Below, piece by piece: positions 21,609 through 32,345 of a stretch of 64,000 nucleotides of DNA. The DNA is from Phycomyces blakesleeanus NRRL 1555(-). Taxonomy: Eukaryota; Mucoromycota; Mucoromycetes; Mucorales; Phycomycetaceae. Where the stretch lies: the NCBI RefSeq assembly GCF_001638985.1, contig NW_017265148.1, positions 575,367-639,366 on the forward strand, written 5' to 3'. The notes under the pieces were generated by a model. The model did no database searches and was not told where the DNA came from. It was given only the letters and a program-made list of their open reading frames with translations. Every line of letters starts with the position of its first letter. Positions within the stretch are counted from its first letter, which is position 1. A program made the position numbers and the translations under genes.

Positions 21609-24429
21609 ATTTATAGTCGCGTCCAACTTCACCAAACCAACCAATTCTTTGACATCTGCCAGGTGAACTACCTTTGGCTTCATTTGCCCATTGTTAACAA
21701 CTGGTATACCATTTACCAAACGGACTGCCGCAATCTCTACAAGAGCAAGCAGTCACCTCTTGTTGTTGAGCCTGTGCTCAAAGAAGACAACAACTTTTCC
21801 AAAGAAATCCTTGTAAACTGGGGAGTATGCAGAATTTATGTTGCGGTTTTCATCAACCTGAATCTGTAATCTGATGTTATGTGCCTCCCTTACACAATTT
21901 TGGTCGAGTGCAGAGTCAATCACACAACCATTGACAAATGCCTTGTGGCTAGTTTGTATAGCTGCTTCAATCATACTACACTCTTCTCCCTTTGATTCGT
22001 AGAAGTCTTCAAGAAGTTTCAAAAGACAAGAAATGTCTTCAAAACTATCTTGGATCGTTCTATTCCTCAAAGGCCCCCAGAACTCAATATCAGACCCAGC
22101 ACCAACATGCTCACCCTCATCTGTCAACAGCTAACCAGCAGTGGAATCTTCATATTGTAAGTGTCGTGCTGTTCTTGCTTCTGTAATCATGACAGTGGCT
22201 CTGGCCTCTGCTTGTCGTATTTGTGCTAAGCCAAGCATGATATTTCCAGTGTTAACATTTATAGCAGAATTACTCTTGATAGCCCTTGAGTATTCACTGA
22301 TTGCCCGTTTCACGGATCTGGTGCTATATGCATGAGGTGGGCTGTATGCGTCAATTATGAGAGGATAGTGCTGAAGAAGATGCTGGTTTATAGTGAAAAT
22401 ATTGATTTTGATTTTTCCACTTGTAAGCAGCAATTCCAGGTACATGTTCCATATTTCAAGTTTACTGAAGAAAAATAGTTAGAATAAATAATAGAATAAC
22501 ACATAGCTTTTACTAAAATATACCTTTTGATAGAGGTTTGTTCCTCTGCTGATAACTCCCAGCTCATGAGTAAGTTACATGCTTGGACCAAGCCAAGTAA
22601 TGCGTTCCAGGCAGTTGCATCTCCAATATGCTCTGCCACCAGCATAGGGATGACGAACAGAAGAAAGTCTGCCCAATTGGTGGCCTTGAACGACCCGGGG
22701 TTCTTGTATACATCCCTCTAATCGCCATGGAAGGATATAGGGATGTTATTTCTTGTTTTGTACATTGCTGTACCGATCTCCTTCCAAACACCAGAAGAAA
22801 GAGCAAAACAATAGCCTGTTCCATAGGTACCAGAAACCAAACCCCAGACCTGCTTGCTTATTCCATGGCAAAGTCCATGCATTTCATCGAGGGCAAAAAA
22901 CAATGGTCCAGAGAATACCTTCAATGTTGCCAGGGGGATTGTCCGTTTAACCCTTTGCAGCTGGATGCACTGGCCTGGGAAAAATTCTGGAAACTTTCCA
23001 GCATACGGATATTGGTGCTGGGCAAAGTTCTGAAGTATTGTTCGTGCTTGGGACATTGGCCGACAACATGACAGATACGGCAACCGTCTTTGCTCATATG
23101 TCCAGAATGACATGCCAACTTTGCTAAGGCGGGAATGTTACCAGTGACCATTAAGACATGTACCTTGGCACGAATGGTCTTGTTTGGTGTCTTGACGACC
23201 ATCCCTTTGCTCTCCAACACCAGGAGCTCTTTCATTGTTGGTTCCATGAACGACCAGAAATTGGCAGGTGCACCTGGACCTGGGATCATTGCAATCTGGA
23301 GCATTCTGCTTCTCTCATACTGGACCATGGGATTCAGGTTAAGAATGGTGGCATGGAGGATCGTTACAGAACCAGGAACATTGTGTGGTGTGAATCCATC
23401 AACAGACAACGAAATTGTAATGTTATCTTTTCCAGAAAACAGATGTTTTGCTTGCTGGTAAACCTGGTCATCAAACACATTGGTTTTACTTCCATCTGAG
23501 CTTGACTCATGATTATGGCAGTAATGCATATCTGCTCTTGTATTCTTGTTGGCTAACGCAAGAGCCAGTTGTCTTGCCAATGGAAGCTGTATCATTGTGG
23601 CAGCAGCAACCAGATCACCACCCTCGATTTCTCCACGTCTTGTTTTGTACCAGCTTTGTCCACAGTTGGAGCACTCAGTCTGGGATGGACTGGTAAAAAG
23701 CATACATACCCTCTGACAGATATCATGAACTGTCTCTTCAACACCAGAGAAACTCTTCAAAAGCTTTTTGCCAAGATGAGGAGTACATGCTCTGTATGTA
23801 ATGCAAGTTGACGTTTCCAAAATGCTGTTGAAATGCTTGACTATCATTTCATGGGCATTGCAGGAGATACCAAAATCGTTAATGATCTTGAGAAACTCAA
23901 GATTCTTTGCATCGTCTTTGTCAGGGTTATGTGCAGGCTGACTGAAGTCAAGAACCAAAGGAGATGTTTCGTTTTCAATGATATCCATGTCGTTGCTAAG
24001 TTCTGCATCATACTTTAACAAGGTAACTAATAATTAGCATTATATAATAAGACATGTATATATATATATATATCTTATCATAGACTCATCATTATCATTA
24101 TTACTGAAGATATTCATAATTGGATCATCGTTATCTTCACTGTTGAGTGTATCCATGATCTGATCTTCGATTGCATCAGCATGTTCTCTGCTTGTTTATG
24201 AAGATAACAATATAATTAATTACACTTTCTAATAGTATGTATGTGATTTGTAGTCTTACTTGATAGTGTCGTTTGAGACAGTGTTCAAAACAACATTGAC
24301 TTGTCCAGGAACAGGTGTGGTCTGTGAAGTCTGGATATCATTATGTCTTCTATGACGGTTCTTAAAGCATTGAGCTCTACAACTCTTGGCTTTTTTAAAT
24401 TGGTGTGGCGCTCTTTGCATTGATTGCAT
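21510..24429 (-). pseudogene. CACTA tnp2 transposase with stops, a frameshift and D-to-N change
   Basis: Likely start ATG 24429. Exon 24429-24260 encodes a basic Gln/Arg-rich N-terminus, followed by an acidic exon near 24190-24070 and the main frame from about 24010. The core shows ISLSVDGFTPHN (catalytic Asp), a run from YERSRMLQIAMIPGP, then VLMVTGNIPALAK, GHMSKDGCRICHV. The Asn in GNIP replaces the Asp usual for this family (GAC to AAC). A C5 run at about 22937 needs one more base to keep frame. In-frame stops lie at 22718 (TAG for Trp), 22131 (TAG) and 21753 (TGA). The donor after the acidic exon reads ATAAGA instead of GTAAGA. The tail ends IVWPELNRGPKLSLGSLADL after a poly-Thr run encoded by a microsatellite. 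Confidence 0.85.
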
Positions 24430-24797
24430 TAGTGACTATCAAAGATTGAATTTGAAGACATTTTTTAGGTTGGAAATAAACACTTAAGAATAAAGGTATG
24501 AATATTGATAATTCCTTTTAAATAATATGCCTTTATACTTAATAGCTTTGAGATTTGTATAGACTTAATGACTACAAGTAGGCAATGACATAGATAATAC
24601 ACATATAAACTCAGGAACAGAAGCTAAAACATTGCGTGATAGCTGTTATTAGAACTACAGTAGCCCAATAATAATATTGGCTGGACCAATAGGTTAAACT
24701 CATTTATATAAAACTAATAATAGACAATAGAAAATTTTTTCGGCCTTTATCTTTCTTTCATAACAATCCTTTTTCTCAGATAAACCAAACTCTCAAC
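24430..24797. promoter_or_regulatory. Bidirectional upstream region of CACTA element 2
   Basis: 368 bp between the divergent starts of transposase (24429, minus) and accessory gene (24798, plus). It contains CCAAT-type boxes (GCCCAATAATAATATTGGC and GACCAATAGG at ~24660-24695) and TTTATATAAA at 24705-24714, 84 bp before the accessory ATG. The promoter role is inferred. Confidence 0.4.
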
Positions 24798-25452
24798 ATG
24801 AATAACACCGATAACAATTCCATCTCTTTGCTACACGCCATGTACAATGAGATACTATCTTTGAAGGCAGGCCAAGAAAAGGCCAAACTTGAAATGAAGG
24901 CACAGATCGAAGAGTTGAAGCTCGAAATGAAGACGAGCAGTGAAGATTTGAATTTGGAGATTACTGCTCTCCAGAGCCAACTGGAGAATAGAAACATTTC
25001 CAACCAACACACTTCGCCTTCTGTCTCTGCCATTGTAAGACAAAAAATAAAACGAGTTGAATATATATTAATATGTCATTTAATAGTCTAGTGCTAATAC
25101 CATCCGCAAACTGGTGAGTATATTCCGTGAAATAACTTTAAAGCATATCTTCAAGATGATAAGTGAAGACCTTGGCATTGAAGTAACAAGTAACGAAAAG
25201 GCCACACTCAATATGTGTACAAAGCTTATATGTGATGATATGGCTGCCCATCCTTCAGTGATCGCTCTTGGTCCTAATCCTAGCTGGGGGTCTATACCAG
25301 TAGCACTTAAGAAAGAAATGTGTGCCAGGCACGCAAATATAATGAAGGATTCTGGTATAGACTTCACTAGATGTCTCGGAAACTGGGCATCAACTGCAAG
25401 AGTTGCACATCTCTGGAGGGACCGCCATAAAAGATTACAGTCTCGTAAGTAA
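24798..25452 (+). CDS. CACTA element accessory protein, intact (200 aa)
   Basis: Exons 24798-25034 and 25087-25452 join in phase at a 52-nt GT-AG intron to 200 codons plus TAA. Residues ~15-65 are a strong coiled coil (heptads with Leu/Ile, Lys and Glu). The rest is a compact domain with LKHIFKMISEDLGIEV, two Cys segments (LNMCTKLICDD, EMCARHAN) and a basic C-terminus (WRDRHKRLQSRK). I do not recognise a family. CACTA elements elsewhere carry a second protein that binds subterminal repeats (TnpA of En/Spm); a similar role is an inference from position, coiled coil and basic tail. It is intact although the partner transposase is dead. Confidence 0.7.
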
Positions 25453-26065
25453 TCTGGTGTAGTGGAATTGAATAGAATATTTTACTATAAAAACCTAGAA
25501 TATTAAATAGTAAATAGCCAATAAAATGTATCTATAGATTTTTTTATGCTTTAACAGCCAATAAAATAAACAATATTATTTATTTTTCTGTCATAATAAC
25601 CAGTAAAATAAACAATATGATTTTTTTTCTGTCATAACAACCAATAAAAATGATTAATAAAAATGATCTTCTATTGTAATAACCAATAAAAATTTGTATT
25701 TATTAAAATGATCAAACATTTACATGTATATTATCCAATAAAAAACTGTTTTCATAAAAGTAACATTAAAAAAAAATTACTAGTGTCCAATAGAATTTCT
25801 TTCTAAGCTAAAATATTAAAGTAATAAATGATATTTAAGAGAGTACCCAATAAAAGTAATCGATTATATAATATACTTTATATAATAAAGAATGAAACGC
25901 TGTCCAATAGAAGAGCCAACAAAGGAGAATCAGAAAGCGGTGATCTGTAATATGTATTTAAACTCCAGGGGGGCAAAGTGGATATTTGGCAAAAAACCGC
26001 CACAAAGCCGCCTTGTCAAACCGCCATAAAGCAGCCATAAAACCTCACATTTTTTTCCCATAGTG
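25453..26065. repeat. Right subterminal repeat region of CACTA element 2
   Basis: About ten copies of a CCAATAAAA/CCAATAGAA-like motif are spread over 25510-25915, often preceded by AA or TGT. They are followed by GC-rich motifs (CCGCCACAAAGCCGCC, CCGCCATAAAGC) at 26000-26040 and the right TIR. Such arrays are the usual transposase/accessory binding regions of CACTA elements. Confidence 0.7.
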
Positions 26066-26205
26066 CTACATATCTGATTTGCTTAAATAGATGAAACTGA
26101 TTGCTATATACTGAAGCTCTATTGGCTCAGAAGAATGTTGCCAGGTGGCACTTTTTAACGATTTTTGCCAGGTTGGTAGTTTAATACCTGCCATTTCTTA
26201 CAGTG
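26066..26205. repeat. Truncated end of a CACTGTAAG-type element
   Basis: Read inward on the minus strand from 26205 the end is CACTGTAAGAAATGGCAGG, followed by a second TGCCAGG-related block. The MITE at 45760 also starts CACTGTAAGAAA and has TGCCAGG. The rest of the element is missing; CACTA element 2 lies directly to the left. Confidence 0.45.
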
Positions 26206-26210
26206 AGTGC

Positions 26211-28498
26211 TACCTTCTTCGAGAGGCTCTTGCTCTTTAGCGAATTCTTTTTCTTTTTTGATTTTTTTAATTGCTAGAAATATTAAGCATTAGATATTAT
26301 ATTTTAATTTTATAAAGACTAATAATACAATACATTTTTTGAGAGGCTCCTCCTCTAAACACTCCTTTACCACATCTCTAAGCTCTTGTTTTATCATCTC
26401 TTGTATCTCGTCCTACAATAAATAGATAAATATATTTATTAGATCGTGTAAGCATATATATGTATACTGTGTTCTTACTTTGCTTTTTTGAGCAAGGAGA
26501 TGCCTGTGCTTGTGCAAGACATAGTCCTTTGGAAGAGCACTTTTTTTTTGATGTGTTTTGGTCTTCCAGCAGCTTTGACTTCACTAGCCACAGAGAAAAC
26601 CATCTCAGGGTGGTCAAGATATTGTTTGGCATTTTCAATGAAGTTGTTGACCTTTGCCATCAGGCCACAAACTTGCTGTTCACCTTCACAGTGCCAAAAA
26701 AGTTTCTCAAGCTGAGAAACAGACTTCATCCATGGAGCAGACTCCTTGATAGTAATACTATCAGCAGCATCAATGTCTTCAGTTGCATTTTGGCAAGACG
26801 TAACTGAAGAGAGAAGCCACTTTTCCAGAATATTGGCCAAAGTCAACACACGATCTCTCAGAAGACTGTGATGATAAGGGAGACCAAATACCACTTTTAC
26901 TGTACAATGGCAAGGCTTACCAGGGGTAACATCTTCCAGCATTTCGGCGTGTATAGTGTATAAGGCCATTCTGGAAACTGAATGTATTAATCCACAAAGA
27001 TTACCATCATTATATATCATGGCATCTGTAATGGTTGTCTCATTCAGCTCATGGTCCTGGTAGTCACCTTCAAACTGAAAAAGATACATACAGATTTACT
27101 GAAAGAAAGAGTCAAGAGTCTGAAGGGCAGAAATTCTTCTTTTCAAAGCATGGTGGCCACTCTCAACACGTTGCGTTGTCACACAGTCCAAATGTCTAAA
27201 TTGACTGGTGATGTAGCCAGCCCACTTCTCCTTACAAGTCATCCACTCATCCTCGAAATACTTCTCAAAGGTTTTTTTTCTACGATCTTTGCATGATCCT
27301 CTTCGTCTTCCTCATTCTGCTCCTTGCTCTTAAGATCTTTGCAAGAAGACAAAGACTTGAAGAGTTCAAACTTCTCATCAAAAACGTCGCGCTTATCACT
27401 GAAGATCATATGATTGACCATGTTTGTGCAGATATTTCTTTCGTTTCCTGGGTTCATTGTCTTCTTGGCTATATTGGCGACGTTATTAATCATGTGCCAG
27501 TCACAGAGAAGCTTTGTGTTCATGGATAACACCAAATCCAATGCATTCATTAATGCCCTGCACTTGTCAGTTACAAATACTGGTCTTTCTTCGATTCCTT
27601 CGAGTACAATTGCTCTCAGAGATTCCATAAACCAGACATAGCTGAGTTCTTTTTCATCAGCTACCCAGGCAAATCCTACTGGGAAGCTTTTCAATCGTTC
27701 TCTACCAAGGTTACTGATACCTTCCACACACACCAATGACATCTTTGCATAGTTGGTCTTATATGTGGCATTCACAATCAAATCTCTGGAAATTGTCAGG
27801 CTCTTTTGATCATTATTTCATTTGTGAAAAAAATGTGTGTCAGTCTGTTCATTTCATTGGACTTGTACAGAACCATAAATCCCTTTGTTTCCATATTCTT
27901 AATTAGTGTCGTAGCAGCATAGTTCGACTCATCATCTCCATGTGTAGCGCTGTACTTCAGATTGTTGATGTTACTGATTCTGATTTTTCTCATACCAGTA
28001 ACCTTGTCACTGGTAGCTTTTTGAACATCACAAGCTTTTGCGTGATTTTCCAAAATTATCTTAGCAATATTGGCATCTTCGGGAGTTAGGAGACATATTC
28101 TTCCTTGATGGGAAGAAGCCAAGTTCTCCAGGGGTAATAGGGTGGTTGTGGCAATGTTCATTGTTGCCACAGGCAGGCAAAGGAAGATATCTGTTGCTCT
28201 TCTTCTTATAAGAGAAACTTAAAATATATGAGCATCCACTGAGAGAAGAGTTTGGCGCCTTCTTTCTTTTATCCTCACTAATGTTACACTTGTCACAATA
28301 GGTGCCAGCCTTTGTACAAGCAAGATGAAGTGTGGGAAATTTTCCATCCTTAATCTTGACAGTAAAATTATTAGAAAGGGCATAGTCATTTACAGCCTGA
28401 AGGACACTCTGTTTATCAGGGTAACCGTTCTTAGGGAATGAGAGAGTTGTTTTAACTGAATATATCTTTTTAATGGGGGTAGCAAAGTTGTTGTTCAT
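26211..28498 (-). pseudogene. MULE transposase, copy A, frameshifted and catalytically changed
   Basis: From ATG 28498 the protein begins like copy B and has a Cys/His N-terminal zinc-finger region (residues ~50-120). The MULE core is readable in 27781-27239, with TDKCRALMNAL and a CDWHMINN block, and the C-terminal CHCTVKVVFGLPYHH (SWIM-like Cys/His) in 27089-26475. The first catalytic Asp, present in copy B as VDATYKTN, is Asn here (GAT to AAT). Against copy B there is +1 at about 28130, a TGA plus -1 near 27790, and an indel in the A9/T9 run at about 26530. Small 3' exons follow to 26211. It is dead, and would encode a protein lacking the C-terminal protease. Confidence 0.85.
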
Positions 28499-28818
28499 GT
28501 TTAATAAAAAAGTACTGTGTTTATATAAGTATTTTTATTGATTCATATATGCAATGTAGGCAATGTACATAATGTAAAAAAGACATTATATCCTGTTATT
28601 TGCAAATATTATTTTTTATTCTTACAACTAAATGTCAATGACTTTAAAAAGGGGGTGTTTCTATTTTTCCTGGGAAATTAGAATGCTCTAAAGATGGGGA
28701 CAGGAGGTATGCTTATAAAGGATGGAGGCGGGGGGTTCTTTAAGACACTTTATAGCCAGGTCTCGGACTGGCAGTCTCCTTAAATTGTGCAGTGCCATTA
28801 CCTCCCATCCCCTAAGAT
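26211..28818 (-). mobile_element. MULE copy A (truncated at its 3' side)
   Basis: Shares gene content and upstream region with MULE copy B (32317-37771), including the terminal motif reading ATCTTAGGGGA inward from 28818. Homology to copy B stops at about 26211, just after the third C-terminal coding exon, so the OTU domain and left TIR are missing. Confidence 0.75.
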
Positions 28819-29306
28819 TGCTGATTTACAAATGTTTGCAATTCAGGCTCGAAGACACCCTCTCTACTATTTATTTATGAATAAAAACAACTTATATACG
28901 GTCTCAAGATATTTCTATATATCTTCATCTTTTACATTTATTATTTTCTATTGTCTTCATATCTGAAATATCATATCGTATCTTATATTAAAAATATCTA
29001 TTGTTTCCCAGTAACCTGAAAAACATCTCTCTGCCCAAAGCTACATCTATTAAGACTGACTTGATTTGATATTAGAGAGCTTGTTAACAGAGTCGATTAA
29101 GCTTATACTTCGACTTAGGCTTATCAGAGTATATATTTTTCTTATATCAACTTCAACTTCTTTTCTTGATAAGCCTAAGTTCTCTACTTCGACTTAATCC
29201 AATTGAATAGCAAGAACCTTATCCTACAAATTTATGAAGACATATACAATAATTAACCTTCAATACTTCTTACATAAAATCTATTATAAGACCCTTAGAT
29301 AATGTA
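28819..29306. repeat. Gypsy LTR fragment and palindromic spacer
   Basis: 28865-28990 (minus) is a copy of the outer ~120 bp of the inverted arms at 2938 and 5690, sharing TATTTCAGATATGAA, AAATATCTTGAGAC and TTATTCATAAATA. The rest is AT-rich; an imperfect 32-33 bp inverted repeat spans 29095-29126 and 29167-29199, with matching outer GATTAAG and inner ACTTAGGCTTATCA. Confidence 0.6.
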
Positions 29307-30649
29307 CAGACCCATATCAGTACTGAATGCAATATTTAAGGTTCTGTCAAATCAAGGCATCAACCTCTTTAACATTGTTATACTAGTTTGTCTATATTCA
29401 CTTAACATCATATGTTTGAAAACATATATATACTAAGATATGGCTCTTAAAAAAATAAAAAGTAAATTTATTAAAAAAATTAATAATGTGTTGACCCTCC
29501 ATGAGCCTTCTTCATCTCATGTAAGCAGTTAGACATTGACATATAATGTGTTTTGCAAACTTCAGCCGGAATATTCTTCCATTCTATATGAATAGCCCTC
29601 TCCAACTCATCAAGATTTTTTGGAGAAGGGACCCTGGCCTTCATTTTTCTGGTAAGATATTTCCATAAACTCTTTATGGGGCTGAGATCTGAACTGTTCA
29701 GCGGCCATACAATCATTGGGAAGTTCTGACGCTTCTTCCACTCTTCTGCAAGCTTAGACTTATGGCAAGGAGCATTATCTTCTTGGTAGATAAACTCCCC
29801 ACCATTTTTCTTGCTGAGAGATTCCATAAATGAAATAAGTTTCCTCTTCATTAAGTCCATATATACATACTGGTCAAGCTTGTTTTTTTATGGTTTTCAA
29901 TGGGCCAACTCCTCCTGCCCATACACAGACCCAAACCATAATGGAGCCTCCACTACACTGCAGTCTTTGTATAATAAACTCTTCTCTGTATTTTTCTTGA
30001 GGATACCGCCATACTCTAGTATTGCCACCTCTGCTGAGAAGCATAAACCTTGACTCATCGCTCCAGATGACGCGATCCCATCTCTGATTGGTCTCTCTGG
30101 CATGATTAGCAAATGCCAATCGCTTCTTCTTGTGTGCTTTTGATAGCAGTAGCTTGTATAAAACTTTACAAGAAGACAATCCAAATTTACGAATAGTTTG
30201 GCAAATGGTAGACTTGGAGATGTGATGCCTTAACGTGTCAGAAATGAAGATGGTACAACCCAAGTGTTGTCACAATTCGTATTTATCTCATTAATCAAGT
30301 GACGCTCATTTCGCTCATCTATTATCTTCGAAGTTCCTTTTCACTTATTAGGAAATGCAGTTCCAGTATCTCTCCATCTATTGATTGTGAAATACACCAT
30401 TCCTAGAGGTATACCATTCTTCTCAGAAATTTCAGCAGCTGTGCCATTTACTGTAGCACTACTGACTATAATTTTTCTTTGACAATCTGAGAGCTGCTTT
30501 CGTTTGGGAAGAGTTTTCTTTTTGTTTTGGTGAGACATGGGGAGATTTGAATAAGAAAAGCTTTGAAAAAATAAATGAAAAGAAGTTTAATGGTAATGCC
30601 TTGATTTGGCGGAATATTAAATATTGCATTTAGTACTGATATGGGTCTG
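29307..30649 (-). mobile_element. Tc1/mariner transposon with TIRs and TA duplication
   Basis: Terminal inverted repeats of ~54 bp (about five mismatches) begin CAGACCCATATCAGTACT at both ends. TA flanks on each side (29305-29306, 30650-30651) are the expected duplication. Total 1343 bp, with a single transposase relic on the minus strand. The fairly similar TIRs suggest a comparatively recent insertion. Confidence 0.9.
29480..30538 (-). pseudogene. Tc1/mariner transposase, frameshifted, third catalytic residue lost
   Basis: ATG 30538 starts a Tc1-type paired helix-turn-helix (residues ~12-58: QRKIIVSSATVNGTAAEISE, then IPLGMVYFTINRW). Two frame changes around 30341-30263 destroy the second half of the DNA-binding region. 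The catalytic core is readable: VIWSDESRF with the first Asp (30263-29874 frame), and QEDNAPCHKS with the second Asp (29860-29480 frame). The two frames are joined by an indel in a T run at ~29885. The third acid is replaced: the block reads LSPIKSLW where DD34E enzymes have Glu in PIExLW (GAG to AAG). It is inactive on three counts. The end KKAHGGSTHY-TAA is probably the native C-terminus. Confidence 0.9.
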
Positions 30650-30651
30650 TA

Positions 30652-32316
30652 TTAGAACGGTGTCTATTATCAAGACATTGATTTTGAGCTGTTTATTAAG
30701 AAGATTCTACTACAATATATATATATATATACGAGGTAGACCAGTTGTCCCCATTGGGACAGTTTAAGAAGCAATAACCATACTATAAAAAGAAAGAAAA
30801 CCCCGTTCGTCTAAGTTTATTTCAATATTTTGTTCTTGTAAAGATTTTGTATTAAAAGAAAAATGGAAGATAATCCATGCAAAAATTGAAAACTTTGATT
30901 AAAGCAAAGTGGCAATAATAGCACTCTTGTGATTTAGTTTCTTTTTTTTTATAATTTGTATATACTCATCTTCTAATATTTATGATAACACTTCTTCCTA
31001 AAGTCTCATATGTGCTTTTTATACTGTTATCAATTTTAGGTATTTACTACCCATTTATACTACCTGTTTATTCTGCCCATTTATACTACTCATTTATGTT
31101 ACCTGTTTATTTTACTCATTTTTTCTACTCATTTATACTACCTATCCACACTACCCGTTTGTCTAAATTTATGAAAGCCTTTCAAATTTCTATAGTTGTC
31201 TTGACAGCCCAAGGGTCTCTTGTGTAAATTAAATTGCTATAGTGTGTGGCATTTGATCCCTAACTTTATCTACTTCTCTACTGTTTATATCAATTAAACA
31301 TATAATTACGTTTCGTCTATAGTATGTGCGAGATTCAGATATTCTCTAAAATTAAAAATTTACTTGTCTCTATTGTTCATCTTAATTGGACCTACAATTA
31401 CCATCGTCTATAGCATGTGCGAGATTCAAAGCTTCCCTTCACAGTTAATTGTTTACTTGTCTCTATTGTTCATCTCAATTGGGCACATAATTACCATCGT
31501 GGATTACATGTGCAAAAGTAATTAATGGACTTTTTTTAAAATACTAAGGAATCCTATATAAGTCACGTGCAGAGTATCTCCCATTCTTTTTCTGTTTTAA
31601 AGCGCGATCGTAAGTTATGTGATATACAGGGCCGGTTGATTTTAATAATATGTACGAGGCGGCTACACTAATTGTAAATACTTTTCTGCAAGTCACAAAT
31701 ATTAAAAAAGATTAACTTATTTTATATATGATATATTTACTCTATACTTTATCTACTATCTCTTATATAAACTTAACTAAAGTAAAAAATGATTGCTGAA
31801 TTGGTTTGTCTAATAAAAAGTATATCTTTCTTAATCAATTTCTCGAAAAATAACACATTAACTTTTTTTTTACAATATTTCTTCATTTTTTGGAAATTGC
31901 TCTCTTGATTGGCTGAATATGCTGTGACTTGCAGAAAAGTATTTACGATTAGCATTATCCATGTGCGAGGTAGACCGGCGTCCCCAGTGGGACTGCATTA
32001 AGAAGAAATAACCATACTATGAAAAGAAAGAAAAAATCGTTCATCTGAGTTTATTTGGATTTTGTTATTATAAAGATTTATTGTAGTAATAAAAATAAAA
32101 TAATAGTAAGGAATATATCTTGAAGCCATATTTTTTTTTGGGGGTTTGTATTTTGATATTTTCAAAAAGGAAAGAAATTGTTATACTTTGTTATATATAC
32201 TATTGTTATTGACAATTTTAAAAAAAAATATTAAAATATTTGAAAAAAAAAGTAAAAAAAAAACATAAACATAAAGATAATTATAAGCAGAAATAACGTG
32301 AATACAAAAACGTAAA
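30652..32316. repeat. Remnants of a third LTR family with tandem repeats
   Basis: Two copies of an LTR end plus leader occur at 30731-30870 and 31965-32100 (GAGGTAGACC, then TCCCCAKTGGGAC, then GCAATAACC/GAAATAACCATACTAT). Before the second are tandem repeats: ~12-bp units like TACTACCCATTTA (31038-31160) and ~91-bp units containing CTATAGYATGTGCGAGATTCA (31237, 31317 and 31408). 31545-31655 recurs at 37786-37942. A putative LTR of this family ends at 31986; its start near 31225 is a guess. No coding region is seen. Confidence 0.5.
31668..31952. mobile_element. MITE, 285 bp, 29-bp terminal inverted repeats
   Basis: Left arm 31668-31696 and right arm 31924-31952 are reverse complements with one mismatch (core TACTTTTCTGCAAGTCAC). 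The interior is AT-rich and non-coding. It interrupts the third LTR family just before the LTR end. A flanking CA on each side could be a 2-bp duplication. Confidence 0.75.
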
Positions 32317-32345
32317 TCTTAGGGGACAGGGGGTTTTTGGATGAT

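Larger units (their letters stand above)
21179..26065 (-). mobile_element. CACTA-superfamily DNA transposon 2 (4.9 kb, two genes)
   Basis: The ends are CACTATGGGAAAAAA (21179-21193) and its exact reverse complement at 26051-26065. Just inside both ends are GC-rich subterminal motifs such as TGGCGGTTTTTTGC. The flanking triplets are TTA and CTA, an imperfect 3-bp duplication. It carries a tnp2 transposase on the minus strand and an intact accessory gene on the plus strand, divergently arranged from a 368-bp shared upstream region. It sits directly after the primer binding site of a gypsy remnant. Confidence 0.85.

Noticed and set aside
21179..26065. Exact 3-bp target duplication for CACTA element 2
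   Set aside because: The flanks are TTA and CTA, which match at only two of three positions; I call it imperfect.
31038..31500. CRISPR-like spaced repeats
   Set aside because: The units are contiguous degenerate tandem repeats without unique spacers, in nuclear fungal DNA.
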